NCBI GenBank assembly: GCA_947442905.1
Contig: CANEWV010000144.1
Coordinates: forward strand, 1 to 5,336
DNA length: 5,336 nucleotides
Direction of reading: 5' to 3'
Origin: Chitinophagaceae bacterium
Lineage (GTDB): Bacteria; Bacteroidota; Bacteroidia; Chitinophagales; Chitinophagaceae
The notes beneath the pieces are model-generated. The model had not been told where the DNA came from, did no database searches, and was given only the letters and a program-made list of their open reading frames with translations. The translations under genes and the position numbers were made by a program. Positions 1 through 5,336 of the stretch are shown here, piece by piece (positions within the stretch are counted from its first letter, which is position 1; each line of letters begins with the position of its first letter).

Positions 1-258
1 AATGCTTGCAAGCTTAATAAGTTATACGTTTTGCCTACGGCTCAAAAAACTGGCGCAGGAAAAGCATTGTTACATAAGGCCATTGAATATGCAACAGCGC
101 TTGATGCTAACTGTTTGTATTTGCAAGTAAACAAGCAAAACAATGCACAGCAATTTTATAGTAAGCATGGATTTACCATTAGAGAAGCCGCTGTTTTAGA
201 AATTGGTGGCGGCTATATTATGGACGACTATATTATGGAATTAAAGCTCAACAATTAA
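1..258 (+). CDS. GNAT-family N-acetyltransferase, C-terminal part (5' end outside window)
   Basis: The reading frame is open from the first base, so the true start lies upstream; the TTG at 31 is an internal leucine, not a start. The visible 85 residues hold the acetyl-CoA-binding core of a GCN5-related acetyltransferase. The strand LYVLP (residues 8-12) leads into the pyrophosphate-binding loop QKTGAGKAL (15-23), matching the family's Q/R-x-x-G-x-G/A signature. The motif NNAQQFYSKHGF follows (about 47-58), the typical helix-turn preceding the last core strands. These enzymes transfer acetyl from acetyl-CoA to an amine; the substrate specificity lies mostly in the missing N-terminal half and cannot be told here. 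The gene ends head-on against the lrp-type gene with a 4-bp overlap (255-258), so there is no room for a separate terminator outside coding sequence. Family assignment is firm; substrate unknown. Confidence 0.9.
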   Translation, partial: NACKLNKLYVLPTAQKTGAGKALLHKAIEYATALDANCLYLQVNKQNNAQQFYSKHGFTIREAAVLEIGGGYIMDDYIMELKLNN

Positions 259-755
259 TATACTAGCACGTGGGTTTGCTTGATAATACCCATTACAAAT
301 ACGCTTTGCACGTGTCCAATATTATCGGCCTCACTTAATTTGTTCACGTGAAAATTATAGTAGTCATCCATGTTTTCGGCAACTACTTTTAGCATAAAAT
401 CAAATTCGCCCGAAATATTATAACACTCAATCACCTCATTCATTTCTAGAATGCTTTTGATAAACCTGGCACCCGCATTTTTGTTGTGCTGCTTAAGGGA
501 TACGTAACAAATAACGGTAAGGCCCTTTTTAACTTTATTGGGGTCAACAAGTGTTGCATATTGCTTAATGACGCCTTCCTCCTCTAGCCTTTTAATGCGC
601 TCATGAACTGGTGTGGTACTTAAACCTACTTTATCAGCTATTTCTTTGACCGTAACCCGGGCATTGGCCTGCAAAAGTTTTAAAATGGCTAAATCTTTGT
701 TATCCAATCCGCTAGAAATAGTGGAATCTTCTTTTTGAATGCTTTTTTGTTGCAT
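255..755 (-). CDS. Lrp/AsnC-family transcriptional regulator
   Basis: This complete 166-residue protein has the length and layout of the Lrp/AsnC (feast/famine) family. After a 16-residue polar N-terminal tail comes a winged helix-turn-helix (about 17-66): LDNKDLAILKLLQANARVTV, then EIADKVGLSTTPVHERIKRLEEEGVI, with the recognition helix near 47-58. A hinge follows (YATLVDPNKVG-like stretch, 66-79). The C-terminal RAM/ligand-sensing ferredoxin-like domain runs from about 80 to 158 and includes the characteristic ISGEFDFMLKV strand (114-124), which typically helps form the effector site and the oligomer. The ATG at 753-755 is the only start giving a full DNA-binding domain. Family members form dimers to octamers/hexadecamers that wrap DNA and usually autoregulate. 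The gene is transcribed away from ahcY across a 124-bp region containing phased Lrp-like sites, so autoregulation and control of ahcY are plausible inferences. The ligand cannot be read from sequence. Confidence 0.95.
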   Translation of the reverse strand: MQQKSIQKEDSTISSGLDNKDLAILKLLQANARVTVKEIADKVGLSTTPVHERIKRLEEEGVIKQYATLVDPNKVKKGLTVICYVSLKQHNKNAGARFIKSILEMNEVIECYNISGEFDFMLKVVAENMDDYYNFHVNKLSEADNIGHVQSVFVMGIIKQTHVLVY

Positions 756-764
756 AAAATGATG

Positions 765-808
765 TTTTATTCTATTTTATTATTTAAATATATACTTTTA
801 TTCTATTT
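765..808. repeat. 13-bp direct repeat pair, 31-bp period
   Basis: TTTTATTCTATTT occurs identically at 765-777 and 796-808. The start-to-start distance of 31 bp is about three turns of B-DNA, so both copies face the same side of the helix. In the opposite orientation each copy begins TAGAATAAAA, which resembles an Lrp half-site (TAG-H-A-W). The exact repeat is seen directly; its use as an operator is inferred. Confidence 0.8.
785..792 (-). promoter_or_regulatory. Weak candidate -7 element for the lrp-type gene
   Basis: On the minus strand this reads TATATTTA, one base off the Bacteroidota -7 consensus TAnnTTTG. It lies 29 bp upstream of the regulator's ATG. I see no clear -33 TTG upstream of it. 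If real, it falls between two copies of the 13-bp direct repeat, so a protein bound there would block it. The region is so AT-rich that a chance match is likely. Confidence 0.3.
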
Positions 809-813
809 ATAAA

Positions 814-844
814 TATAATTTTAGTATTAAATACTATAATTATA
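814..844. repeat. 31-bp palindrome with one mismatched pair, upstream of ahcY
   Basis: The two 15-base arms pair around a central A at 829, and only the 821/837 pair (T/T) fails. The perfect core is TAGTATTAAATACTA (822-836). The right arm reaches into the first two bases of the ahcY -7 box (843-844). The symmetry fits a dimer-binding site. An RNA hairpin role is unlikely because the element lies upstream of the expected transcription start. Confidence 0.75.
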
Positions 845-850
845 CCTTTG
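843..850 (+). promoter_or_regulatory. ahcY promoter, Bacteroidota -7 element
   Basis: TACCTTTG is a full match to the Bacteroidota sigma-factor -7 consensus TAnnTTTG. It would place the transcription start near 855-857 and give a leader of roughly 24 bases before the ATG at 880. The expected -33 TTG/TTTG is poor: the nearest candidate is TTTTAG at 819-824, inside the palindrome. This suggests the promoter is modulated by whatever binds there. The leader is A-rich without a Shine-Dalgarno sequence, normal for the phylum. Confidence 0.7.
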
Positions 851-879
851 CACTTCATAAATAATCTAAATAAGTAATT

Positions 880-2202
880 ATGTCATCACTTTCTTCTATC
901 GACTTTAGTTTAAAACACAAAGTAGCGGATATCAGTCTTGCAGATTGGGGCCGTAAAGAAATCAGATTAGCTGAAGCAGAAATGCCAGGTTTAATGAGTA
1001 TCCGTGAAGAGTACGGACCAAGTCAACCATTAAAAGGAGCTCGTATTGCGGGTTGCTTACACATGACCATTCAAACAGCCGTTTTAATTGAAACTTTAAC
1101 TGCATTAGGTGCGGAAGTAAAGTGGAGCTCTTGTAATATCTTTTCAACTCAAGATCAAGCCGCTGCCGCTATCGCTGCAACAGGTGTTGGTGTATTTGCT
1201 TGGAAAGGTCAAACAGTTGAAGAAGGTGACTGGTGTATCGAACAAACATTATTTTTTGGTTCAGAAGATCGTCCATTAAATATGATACTTGATGACGGTG
1301 GTGATTTAACCAATATGGTACTTGATAAATACCCTCAATTTGTTAGCGGTATTAAAGGTTTAAGTGAAGAAACAACTACAGGTGTACACCGTTTATACGA
1401 GCGTATGGCTAAAGGAACTTTACCAATGCCTGCAATCAACGTTAACGATTCAGTTACAAAATCTAAATTTGATAATAAATACGGTTGTCAAGAATCATTG
1501 GTAGATGCGATCCGTCGTGCTACTGATGTTATGATGGCTGGAAAGGTTGCTGTTGTTGGTTCTTACGGTGACGTAGGTAAAGGTTCTGCAGCTTCTTTAC
1601 GTGGTGCTGGTTGCCGTGTAATTGTTACAGAAATCGATCCAATATGTGCTTTGCAAGCAGCTATGGACGGTTATGAAGTGAAGCGTATGATTGACGCGGT
1701 TAAAGAAGCTGACATTGTTGTTACTGCTTCTGGTTGTCGCGACCTCATCAACGAAAAACATTTTAGAGTGATGAAAGACAAAGCGATCGTTTGTAATATT
1801 GGTCACTTTGATATTGAAATTGATATGGCTTGGTTAAATACAAACTATGGTCATACAAAAGATACCATTAAGCCTCAAGTAGACCTTTACAATATTGATG
1901 GTAAAGATGTAATTGTACTTGCAGAAGGTAGACTTGTAAACTTAGGTTGTGCTACAGGTCACCCATCATTTGTGATGAGTAACTCTTTCTCTAACCAAAC
2001 ACTTGCTCAAATAGAATTATGGACAAACCATAAGAACTATGAAAACAAAGTGTACGTTTTACCTAAACATTTAGATGAGAAGGTTGCGCGTTTACACCTT
2101 GCAAAAGTAGGTGCTCAATTAGATGAGTTAACTGCTGAACAAGCTGCTTACTTAGGTATTCCACAGCATGGTCCATTTAAGTCTGATTCTTACAGATATT
2201 AA
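880..2202 (+). CDS. ahcY: Adenosylhomocysteinase (S-adenosylhomocysteine hydrolase)
   Basis: This cytosolic NAD-dependent enzyme reversibly splits S-adenosylhomocysteine, the product inhibitor of methyltransferases, into adenosine and homocysteine, keeping the SAM cycle running. All landmarks of the family are present. The substrate domain has CLHMT (His61), ILDDGGDL (Asp139), SEETTTGV (Glu164) and [10 protein letters not shown] (Lys194, Asp198, Asn199), with Cys203 after it. The NAD-binding Rossmann loop is GSYGDVGKG (227-235). [11 protein letters not shown] (His309) and [11 protein letters not shown] (His361) follow. The C-terminal tail [10 protein letters not shown] supplies the conserved Lys434 and Tyr438, which reach the partner subunit's NAD in the tetramer. 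At 440 residues it is close to the animal-type length and lacks the roughly 40-residue insertion seen in plant and mycobacterial enzymes. Arginine codons are 12 CGT, 1 CGC and 4 AGA, unlike the AGA/CGA-rich downstream gene, suggesting high expression. It is preceded by a good -7 box and followed by a terminator, so probably monocistronic. Confidence 0.98.
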   Translation: MSSLSSIDFSLKHKVADISLADWGRKEIRLAEAEMPGLMSIREEYGPSQPLKGARIAGCLHMTIQTAVLIETLTALGAEVKWSSCNIFSTQDQAAAAIAATGVGVFAWKGQTVEEGDWCIEQTLFFGSEDRPLNMILDDGGDLTNMVLDKYPQFVSGIKGLSEETTTGVHRLYERMAKGTLPMPAINVNDSVTKSKFDNKYGCQESLVDAIRRATDVMMAGKVAVVGSYGDVGKGSAASLRGAGCRVIVTEIDPICALQAAMDGYEVKRMIDAVKEADIVVTASGCRDLINEKHFRVMKDKAIVCNIGHFDIEIDMAWLNTNYGHTKDTIKPQVDLYNIDGKDVIVLAEGRLVNLGCATGHPSFVMSNSFSNQTLAQIELWTNHKNYENKVYVLPKHLDEKVARLHLAKVGAQLDELTAEQAAYLGIPQHGPFKSDSYRY

Positions 2203-2221
2203 TAGTTCCCCCGGATTTAAA

Positions 2222-2257
2222 AAATGCCCGACCTTTATGGTTGGGCATTTGTATTTT
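2222..2257 (+). terminator. Intrinsic terminator after ahcY
   Basis: A 12-bp stem pairs 2222-2233 (AAATGCCCGACC) with 2239-2250 (GGTTGGGCATTT), with one G-T pair, closing a TTTAT loop. It is followed by GTATTTT (2251-2257). It begins 19 bases after the ahcY stop codon. The hairpin ends only 14 bases before the start codon of the next gene, so that gene's promoter must lie upstream of, or within, this element. Confidence 0.88.
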
Positions 2258-2271
2258 AGCCCCAATTCGAA

Positions 2272-4134
2272 ATGAAACTTTGTATTTGTCGCTTCTTATT
2301 ATTTGTTTGCCTCCTTATATTATTAAGTGAACAAACCTATGCACAAGAAGATACAAGTATGCATACCCTTCGAGATTCTACATTTATACTACGCAGCAAA
2401 AAAGGTATGCTTAAAAAATTAGGTGATGCCATTTGGATAGACGCGCCTCAATTTGAAGTTCAAAATAGCAACAGCGTTATAAAAAACGAATTCCCATTTG
2501 CAAAGTTTAAAGGTAAAATTATCAATCAAATTCAGGTAAACAGCGTTCCCTATGAAATACCTTTTGATGATACCATGCCATCCAGTAAAAAAATTAAACG
2601 AGCTGTAGAAGAAGCGCTTTATAATAGTACGAGTAATAAAACAATGCTCAAAAATTTATTTTTCACAATCGGCGATACGTTGTATCCATACCTCATAGCG
2701 GATAATGAAAAGTTCTTAAGAGAAATTGCTTTTATTCAAGATGCTAGAATTATTGCATCCATAGATCCTACCGACACTAGTGGTGTAATCATGAATATTC
2801 AGTGGAAAGATATTTTCCCTTTTGGCGGTAGCGCTAACATTGGAAGTTTACAATCTTTTAATGCAGAAATAAACCACAACAATTTACTAGGACTGGGTGA
2901 TAAAATTCAAATCAATGCACTTTACGATTTAGACAGAAGACCACTTGCAGCAACCGGATTTGAATATATCAAACGAAACGTAATGGGGTCATTCTTAAAC
3001 CTTACCATTGGTTACGATAAAATTAAACCCGCATTTAATAGTGGCAGAAGAGAAGAATATGCGCGGTACATAAAAGGAGATTTACCCCTTGTGAGTCCCT
3101 ATCATAGTTTTACGGGTGGCTTTGAATTTGGAAAATACGAATCTAACAATACCTATACTACAAGACTTCCGTATCAACAAGTTTACAAATACGCTTATGG
3201 TATTATGGACGGTTGGATGGGTATTAATATTGGCGCGGGACTTAGAATCAAAGACAATTTACAAACGAGACTTAGAAAGTTTATAAGTTTTAGAGCTATG
3301 TCCAAAAGATTTAGCGAGATACCTGATACCGCAAATATCAAATACAACATACAATATAGCAATATCGATGCAGGGCTTATAGCATTCAATATTTTCAAAC
3401 AAGAATATTACCACACTAGTTTTATTTATGGATTTGGTCGAAACGAAGACGTTCCAGAAGGATATAGTTTTTCGGTGGTAAGTGGCTTAACACAGCGAAA
3501 CTCGCGCACAAGGCCTTATATGGGTATCGATTATGAAAGAGACTATTTTACCGATCAAAAAAATTACACCAATTTTATTATGAAACTAGGTGGGTATTTA
3601 CACAATGACTCCTTAGAAGATATTAGCTTTTTAAGCGCAGTCAATTATTTTACGGTGCTCAAAAAATTATCCAATCCAAAATGGTCAAAAAGAAATTTTG
3701 TTCAAATTAGTGCTACCCAACAATTAAATACCATTTTAAACGAGCCGCTTTATTTACGCAGCGAATATGGTATTCCAACATTTAAAAATGACAATATTCA
3801 AGCAGCAACAAGGGTGTCATGTAATATCGAGTCTGTGTATTATAACAAGGTAAAATACTATGGATTTAGCTTTGCTCCTTTTATTTTTGTAAATAGCAGT
3901 TATATTAAATTAATTGGTGAAGACCTTCAAAAAGGGAGTATATACACCGCTCTTGGACTAGGTTGTAGAACCCGAAATGAAAATTTAGTATTTGGAACCA
4001 TTGAGCTTAAAGCCTACTATTATCCACGTACTATTTCAAATATGACACCACTTAATGTAAGCCTCACAACAGGCCTAAAATTTAGATATAATAGTCAGCT
4101 TATTCGCAGACCCGATTTTGTCCAACTGAACTAA
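2272..4134 (+). CDS. POTRA-containing Omp85-like outer-membrane beta-barrel protein
   Basis: This 620-residue exported protein has a signal peptide at 1-24: short basic start, hydrophobic core FLLFVCLLILL, cleavage after TYA and before Q25. Residues about 80-165 look like one POTRA domain: FKGKIINQIQV strand, a helix, then LFFTIGDTLYPYLIADNEKFLREIAFIQDARII, close in pattern to the 'F-x-x-G-D-x-L-x-x-x-x-L-x-x-s-E-r-x-L-R-x-x-x-F-x-x-D-A-x-I' of BamA/TamA-type proteins. From about 185 onward the sequence alternates polar and aromatic/hydrophobic residues as membrane beta-strands do, starting with SANIGSLQSFNAEINHNNLLGLGDKIQ. LRSEYGIP (495-502), followed by NIESVYY (518-524), sits where Omp85 proteins carry the L/V-R-G-Y/F loop-6 motif, with the arginine kept but glycine lost. 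The likely role is outer-membrane protein assembly or translocation; the substrate is unknown. It could instead be a Bacteroidota-specific barrel of unassigned function. It may be co-transcribed with the following gene. Confidence 0.75.
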   Translation: MKLCICRFLLFVCLLILLSEQTYAQEDTSMHTLRDSTFILRSKKGMLKKLGDAIWIDAPQFEVQNSNSVIKNEFPFAKFKGKIINQIQVNSVPYEIPFDDTMPSSKKIKRAVEEALYNSTSNKTMLKNLFFTIGDTLYPYLIADNEKFLREIAFIQDARIIASIDPTDTSGVIMNIQWKDIFPFGGSANIGSLQSFNAEINHNNLLGLGDKIQINALYDLDRRPLAATGFEYIKRNVMGSFLNLTIGYDKIKPAFNSGRREEYARYIKGDLPLVSPYHSFTGGFEFGKYESNNTYTTRLPYQQVYKYAYGIMDGWMGINIGAGLRIKDNLQTRLRKFISFRAMSKRFSEIPDTANIKYNIQYSNIDAGLIAFNIFKQEYYHTSFIYGFGRNEDVPEGYSFSVVSGLTQRNSRTRPYMGIDYERDYFTDQKNYTNFIMKLGGYLHNDSLEDISFLSAVNYFTVLKKLSNPKWSKRNFVQISATQQLNTILNEPLYLRSEYGIPTFKNDNIQAATRVSCNIESVYYNKVKYYGFSFAPFIFVNSSYIKLIGEDLQKGSIYTALGLGCRTRNENLVFGTIELKAYYYPRTISNMTPLNVSLTTGLKFRYNSQLIRRPDFVQLN

Positions 4135-4198
4135 ATAATTGATAAAATCGACAACCTTTACAAAGGAGATTTGTTATAAGAACAATAACCCAATCACT

Positions 4199-4993
4199 AT
4201 GGTTCAAGCTTATAATTTTTTAGCCAGCTGGCAACTTTTTCCTGAAAAGTGTTCATTTGAACATGGCCTTGCTCCTAAAAGTGGAAATTATAAAATTGAA
4301 AGCATCAATAATGGACATGCTTTGCTCATTAGTAGCAACTGGGTAAGCATCGAAAACGAAGCTTTTTATACCCAGCACGAAGTAGTACCCGATGCCACAT
4401 TAAGGGCTTTCGAAAACCAAATATTAGCTGACAGTATTTTATCAGAAATACCCAATGCTTCCACCCTAGTTACCCGTTTTGTAAAAGAAGAAATAACAGT
4501 ACTAGATGTTACGCATGAAATACTAGCCAATGGTTATTTAAAAATTACCCAAAAAGGAACCACTCCAAGTGGAGATGCTTTTACAAATACTGAAATCTAC
4601 CACAAACAATTAAGTGTAATGCCATATGCTGCATCGGCGGCTGGTGTTGCTATTAGACCCACCAAAGAAGGTGTTATCAAACACAAAGCTTTATGGGCCA
4701 TGGAAGAGCAAACCAATATGCAGCTAGATCAAATCAAGCAACAAATTGAGTTACTTGCCAAGCAAGCACAAGAAATTAGAAAGCGCAAAGAATTAAGTTT
4801 AATGATTTACGAAGCCAAGCTTGGGTTTAAACCTCAAATTGGACATACCTATCATTTATATGAGAAAAATGATGGCAACCATATGTTGTCACTTGTTTCC
4901 CCTCAGGAATGGGGCGGTCATGGTCCTTTCAAACAATTTATTTCGAGCGTCAGGTTACTAGCAGATCATACCTGGGTAGAACTTAGCGAATAA
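4199..4993 (+). CDS. Lipocalin-like domain fused to DUF2452 domain protein
   Basis: With the ATG at 4199 the protein has 264 residues; the frame stays open back to a TTG at 4139, which would add 20 residues. I prefer the ATG because the recognisable fold starts right after it. Residues about 5-136 form a beta-rich domain: FLASWQLFPEKCSFEHG, SGNYKIES, HALLISSNWVS, then HEILANGYLKITQKGTTPSGDAFTN and TEIYHKQ. The pattern recalls lipocalin-like/fatty-acid-binding barrels. Residues about 139-262 match DUF2452, the family that includes human C1orf50: MPYAASAAG, the helix ALWAMEEQTNMQLDQIKQQI continuing through ELLAKQAQEIRKRKELS, HTYHLYEKNDG, LSLVSPQEWG and LLADHTWVEL. No signal peptide or membrane segment is visible, so it is probably cytosolic. 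No biochemical function is known to me for DUF2452. The gene lies 64 bp after the outer-membrane gene with no evident promoter between, and its last 28 bp overlap the opposing ubiD-type gene. Confidence 0.85.
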   Translation: MVQAYNFLASWQLFPEKCSFEHGLAPKSGNYKIESINNGHALLISSNWVSIENEAFYTQHEVVPDATLRAFENQILADSILSEIPNASTLVTRFVKEEITVLDVTHEILANGYLKITQKGTTPSGDAFTNTEIYHKQLSVMPYAASAAGVAIRPTKEGVIKHKALWAMEEQTNMQLDQIKQQIELLAKQAQEIRKRKELSLMIYEAKLGFKPQIGHTYHLYEKNDGNHMLSLVSPQEWGGHGPFKQFISSVRLLADHTWVELSE

Positions 4994-5336
4994 AGACTTC
5001 CGCCTTTTTCAAACAAGCGGTCTACGTGTTTTTCTACGGCTTCATCTTTTATTAAAACAGGCGCATGATGTGGCTTAATTCTTGCATCAATAACAAGTGG
5101 TCCTTTACATCCCCAATGTTTATTTTGCGTAAAAGATCCAATGCCATACATATCATGAGATGGATTACTTCTGGTATACGTAACCCATAAATAATTATTT
5201 AGGCTTGCTGCTGTAAAATTTGCATCATCACATACAACAATAATTGCTACACCTTCTAAAGGAGCACCTGACAACTGTGCATCTAATGCATTCATTTGAC
5301 TAGCAGCTTCCGCGGCATTAGCATACGCTGGAGCAG
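4966..5336 (-). CDS. UbiD-family decarboxylase, C-terminal part (5' end outside window)
   Basis: The frame is open through the right edge; the methionine at 5293-5295 is internal, because 13 further in-frame codons reach the edge. The visible 122 residues are the conserved C-terminal part of a UbiD-type decarboxylase: VAIIVVCDDANFTAASLNNY, LWVTYTRSNPSHDMYGIG, then KHWGCKGPLVIDARIKPHHA. UbiD enzymes use prenylated FMN, made by a UbiX partner, to decarboxylate aromatic or unsaturated acids, including in ubiquinone and menaquinone synthesis. The catalytic Glu-Arg-Glu residues and most of the cofactor site lie upstream, outside the window, so activity and substrate cannot be judged. In a Bacteroidota genome a role in menaquinone synthesis is a reasonable guess but only inference. 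It ends in TGA at 4966-4968, 28 bp inside the 3' end of the opposing DUF2452 gene. Confidence 0.9.
   Translation of the reverse strand, partial: APAYANAAEAASQMNALDAQLSGAPLEGVAIIVVCDDANFTAASLNNYLWVTYTRSNPSHDMYGIGSFTQNKHWGCKGPLVIDARIKPHHAPVLIKDEAVEKHVDRLFEKGGSLYSLSSTQV

Larger units (their letters stand above)
760..836. promoter_or_regulatory. Putative three-site phased Lrp-type operator
   Basis: Three 15-bp windows at 760-774, 791-805 and 822-836 (centres 767, 798, 829) are spaced exactly 31 bp apart. Read on the minus strand they start TAGAATAAAA, TAGAATAAAA and TAGTATTTAA. Scored by eye against the E. coli Lrp consensus YAGHAWATTWTDCTR, they match at about 10, 11 and 12 of 15 positions. The third is a perfect palindrome of a half-site around one central base. 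Helically phased arrays of degenerate sites are the known binding mode of Lrp-family octamers. The array covers the whole space between the candidate regulator promoter and the ahcY -7 box. I infer that the adjacent Lrp-type protein binds here and controls both genes; no binding evidence exists in the sequence itself. Confidence 0.6.

Noticed and set aside
267..350. Three CACGTG hexamers within 84 bp (267-272, 309-314, 345-350)
   Set aside because: All three fall in the lrp-type coding region, in frame, and each encodes a His-Val dipeptide (THVLV, GHVQS, FHVNK). Codon choice explains them, and spacing is irregular (42 and 36 bp).
756..879. SAH or SAM riboswitch in front of ahcY
   Set aside because: The predicted leader is only about 24 bases, and the region is almost free of G and C, with none of the GC-rich paired helices those riboswitches need.
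962..1147. Antisense open frame within ahcY (also 1597-1806, and 3195-3398 within the outer-membrane gene)
   Set aside because: Each lies fully opposite a gene with strong family evidence, has no recognisable protein features and has no promoter; they are chance open frames.
4162..4170. Perfect Shine-Dalgarno-like AAAGGAGAT before the DUF2452 gene
   Set aside because: It is 28 bases upstream of the preferred ATG at 4199 and directly abuts a TTG at 4171, so spacing is wrong for either. Bacteroidota generally do not rely on such sequences.
4139..4198. Upstream TTG start for the DUF2452 gene
   Set aside because: It starts only 4 bases after the previous stop and adds 20 residues with no recognisable fold. 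The ATG at 4199 leaves the beta domain intact. The longer form cannot be excluded.
5001..5035. CCGC/GCGG inverted repeat as a terminator at the DUF2452/ubiD junction
   Set aside because: The stem is only about four base pairs with a loop of more than ten bases and lies inside ubiD coding sequence; too weak to call.
1..5336. Mobile element, CRISPR array, tRNA or defence system
   Set aside because: No transposase, integrase or effector-like gene, terminal inverted repeats, regular spacer array or tRNA cloverleaf is visible. All genes look like chromosomal housekeeping or conserved hypothetical genes.

Overview
The window is an AT-rich piece of chromosome, most likely from a Bacteroidota bacterium. 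The evidence is a Bacteroidota-type -7 box (TACCTTTG) in front of the best-expressed-looking gene, an A-rich leader with no usable Shine-Dalgarno sequence, a POTRA/beta-barrel outer-membrane protein of a style common in that phylum, and a DUF2452 protein. It looks like ordinary core genome: I see no insertion sequence, tRNA, CRISPR array or phage gene.

Layout from left to right. (1) The 3' end of a GNAT acetyltransferase gene (+) runs in from the left edge. (2) It meets head-on, with a 4-bp overlap, a complete Lrp/AsnC-family regulator (-). (3) A 124-bp, very AT-rich divergent region separates the regulator from ahcY. (4) ahcY (+) encodes S-adenosylhomocysteine hydrolase and ends in a clear intrinsic terminator. 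(5) A gene (+) for a signal-peptide-bearing, POTRA-containing, Omp85-like outer-membrane barrel follows. (6) Next is a two-part soluble protein (+): an N-terminal lipocalin-like beta domain joined to a C-terminal DUF2452 domain. (7) The C-terminal third of a UbiD-family decarboxylase (-) enters from the right edge and overlaps the DUF2452 gene tail-to-tail by 28 bp.

The most interesting signal is in the divergent region. Three copies of a TAGWAT-type half-site are centred at about 767, 798 and 829, exactly 31 bp (three helical turns) apart. The third sits inside a 31-bp palindrome with one mismatched pair. Its 15-bp core, TAGTATTAAATACTA, fits the E. coli Lrp consensus at 12 of 15 positions, and the palindrome abuts the ahcY -7 box. 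This is what an operator wrapped by an Lrp-type octamer would look like. It suggests that the divergently encoded regulator controls itself and ahcY, linking an Lrp-family protein to the SAM/SAH methyl cycle. That link is inference from sequence layout, not demonstrated.

The remaining genes have no obvious shared pathway. The outer-membrane protein and the DUF2452 protein may be co-transcribed, being 64 bp apart with no visible promoter between them.
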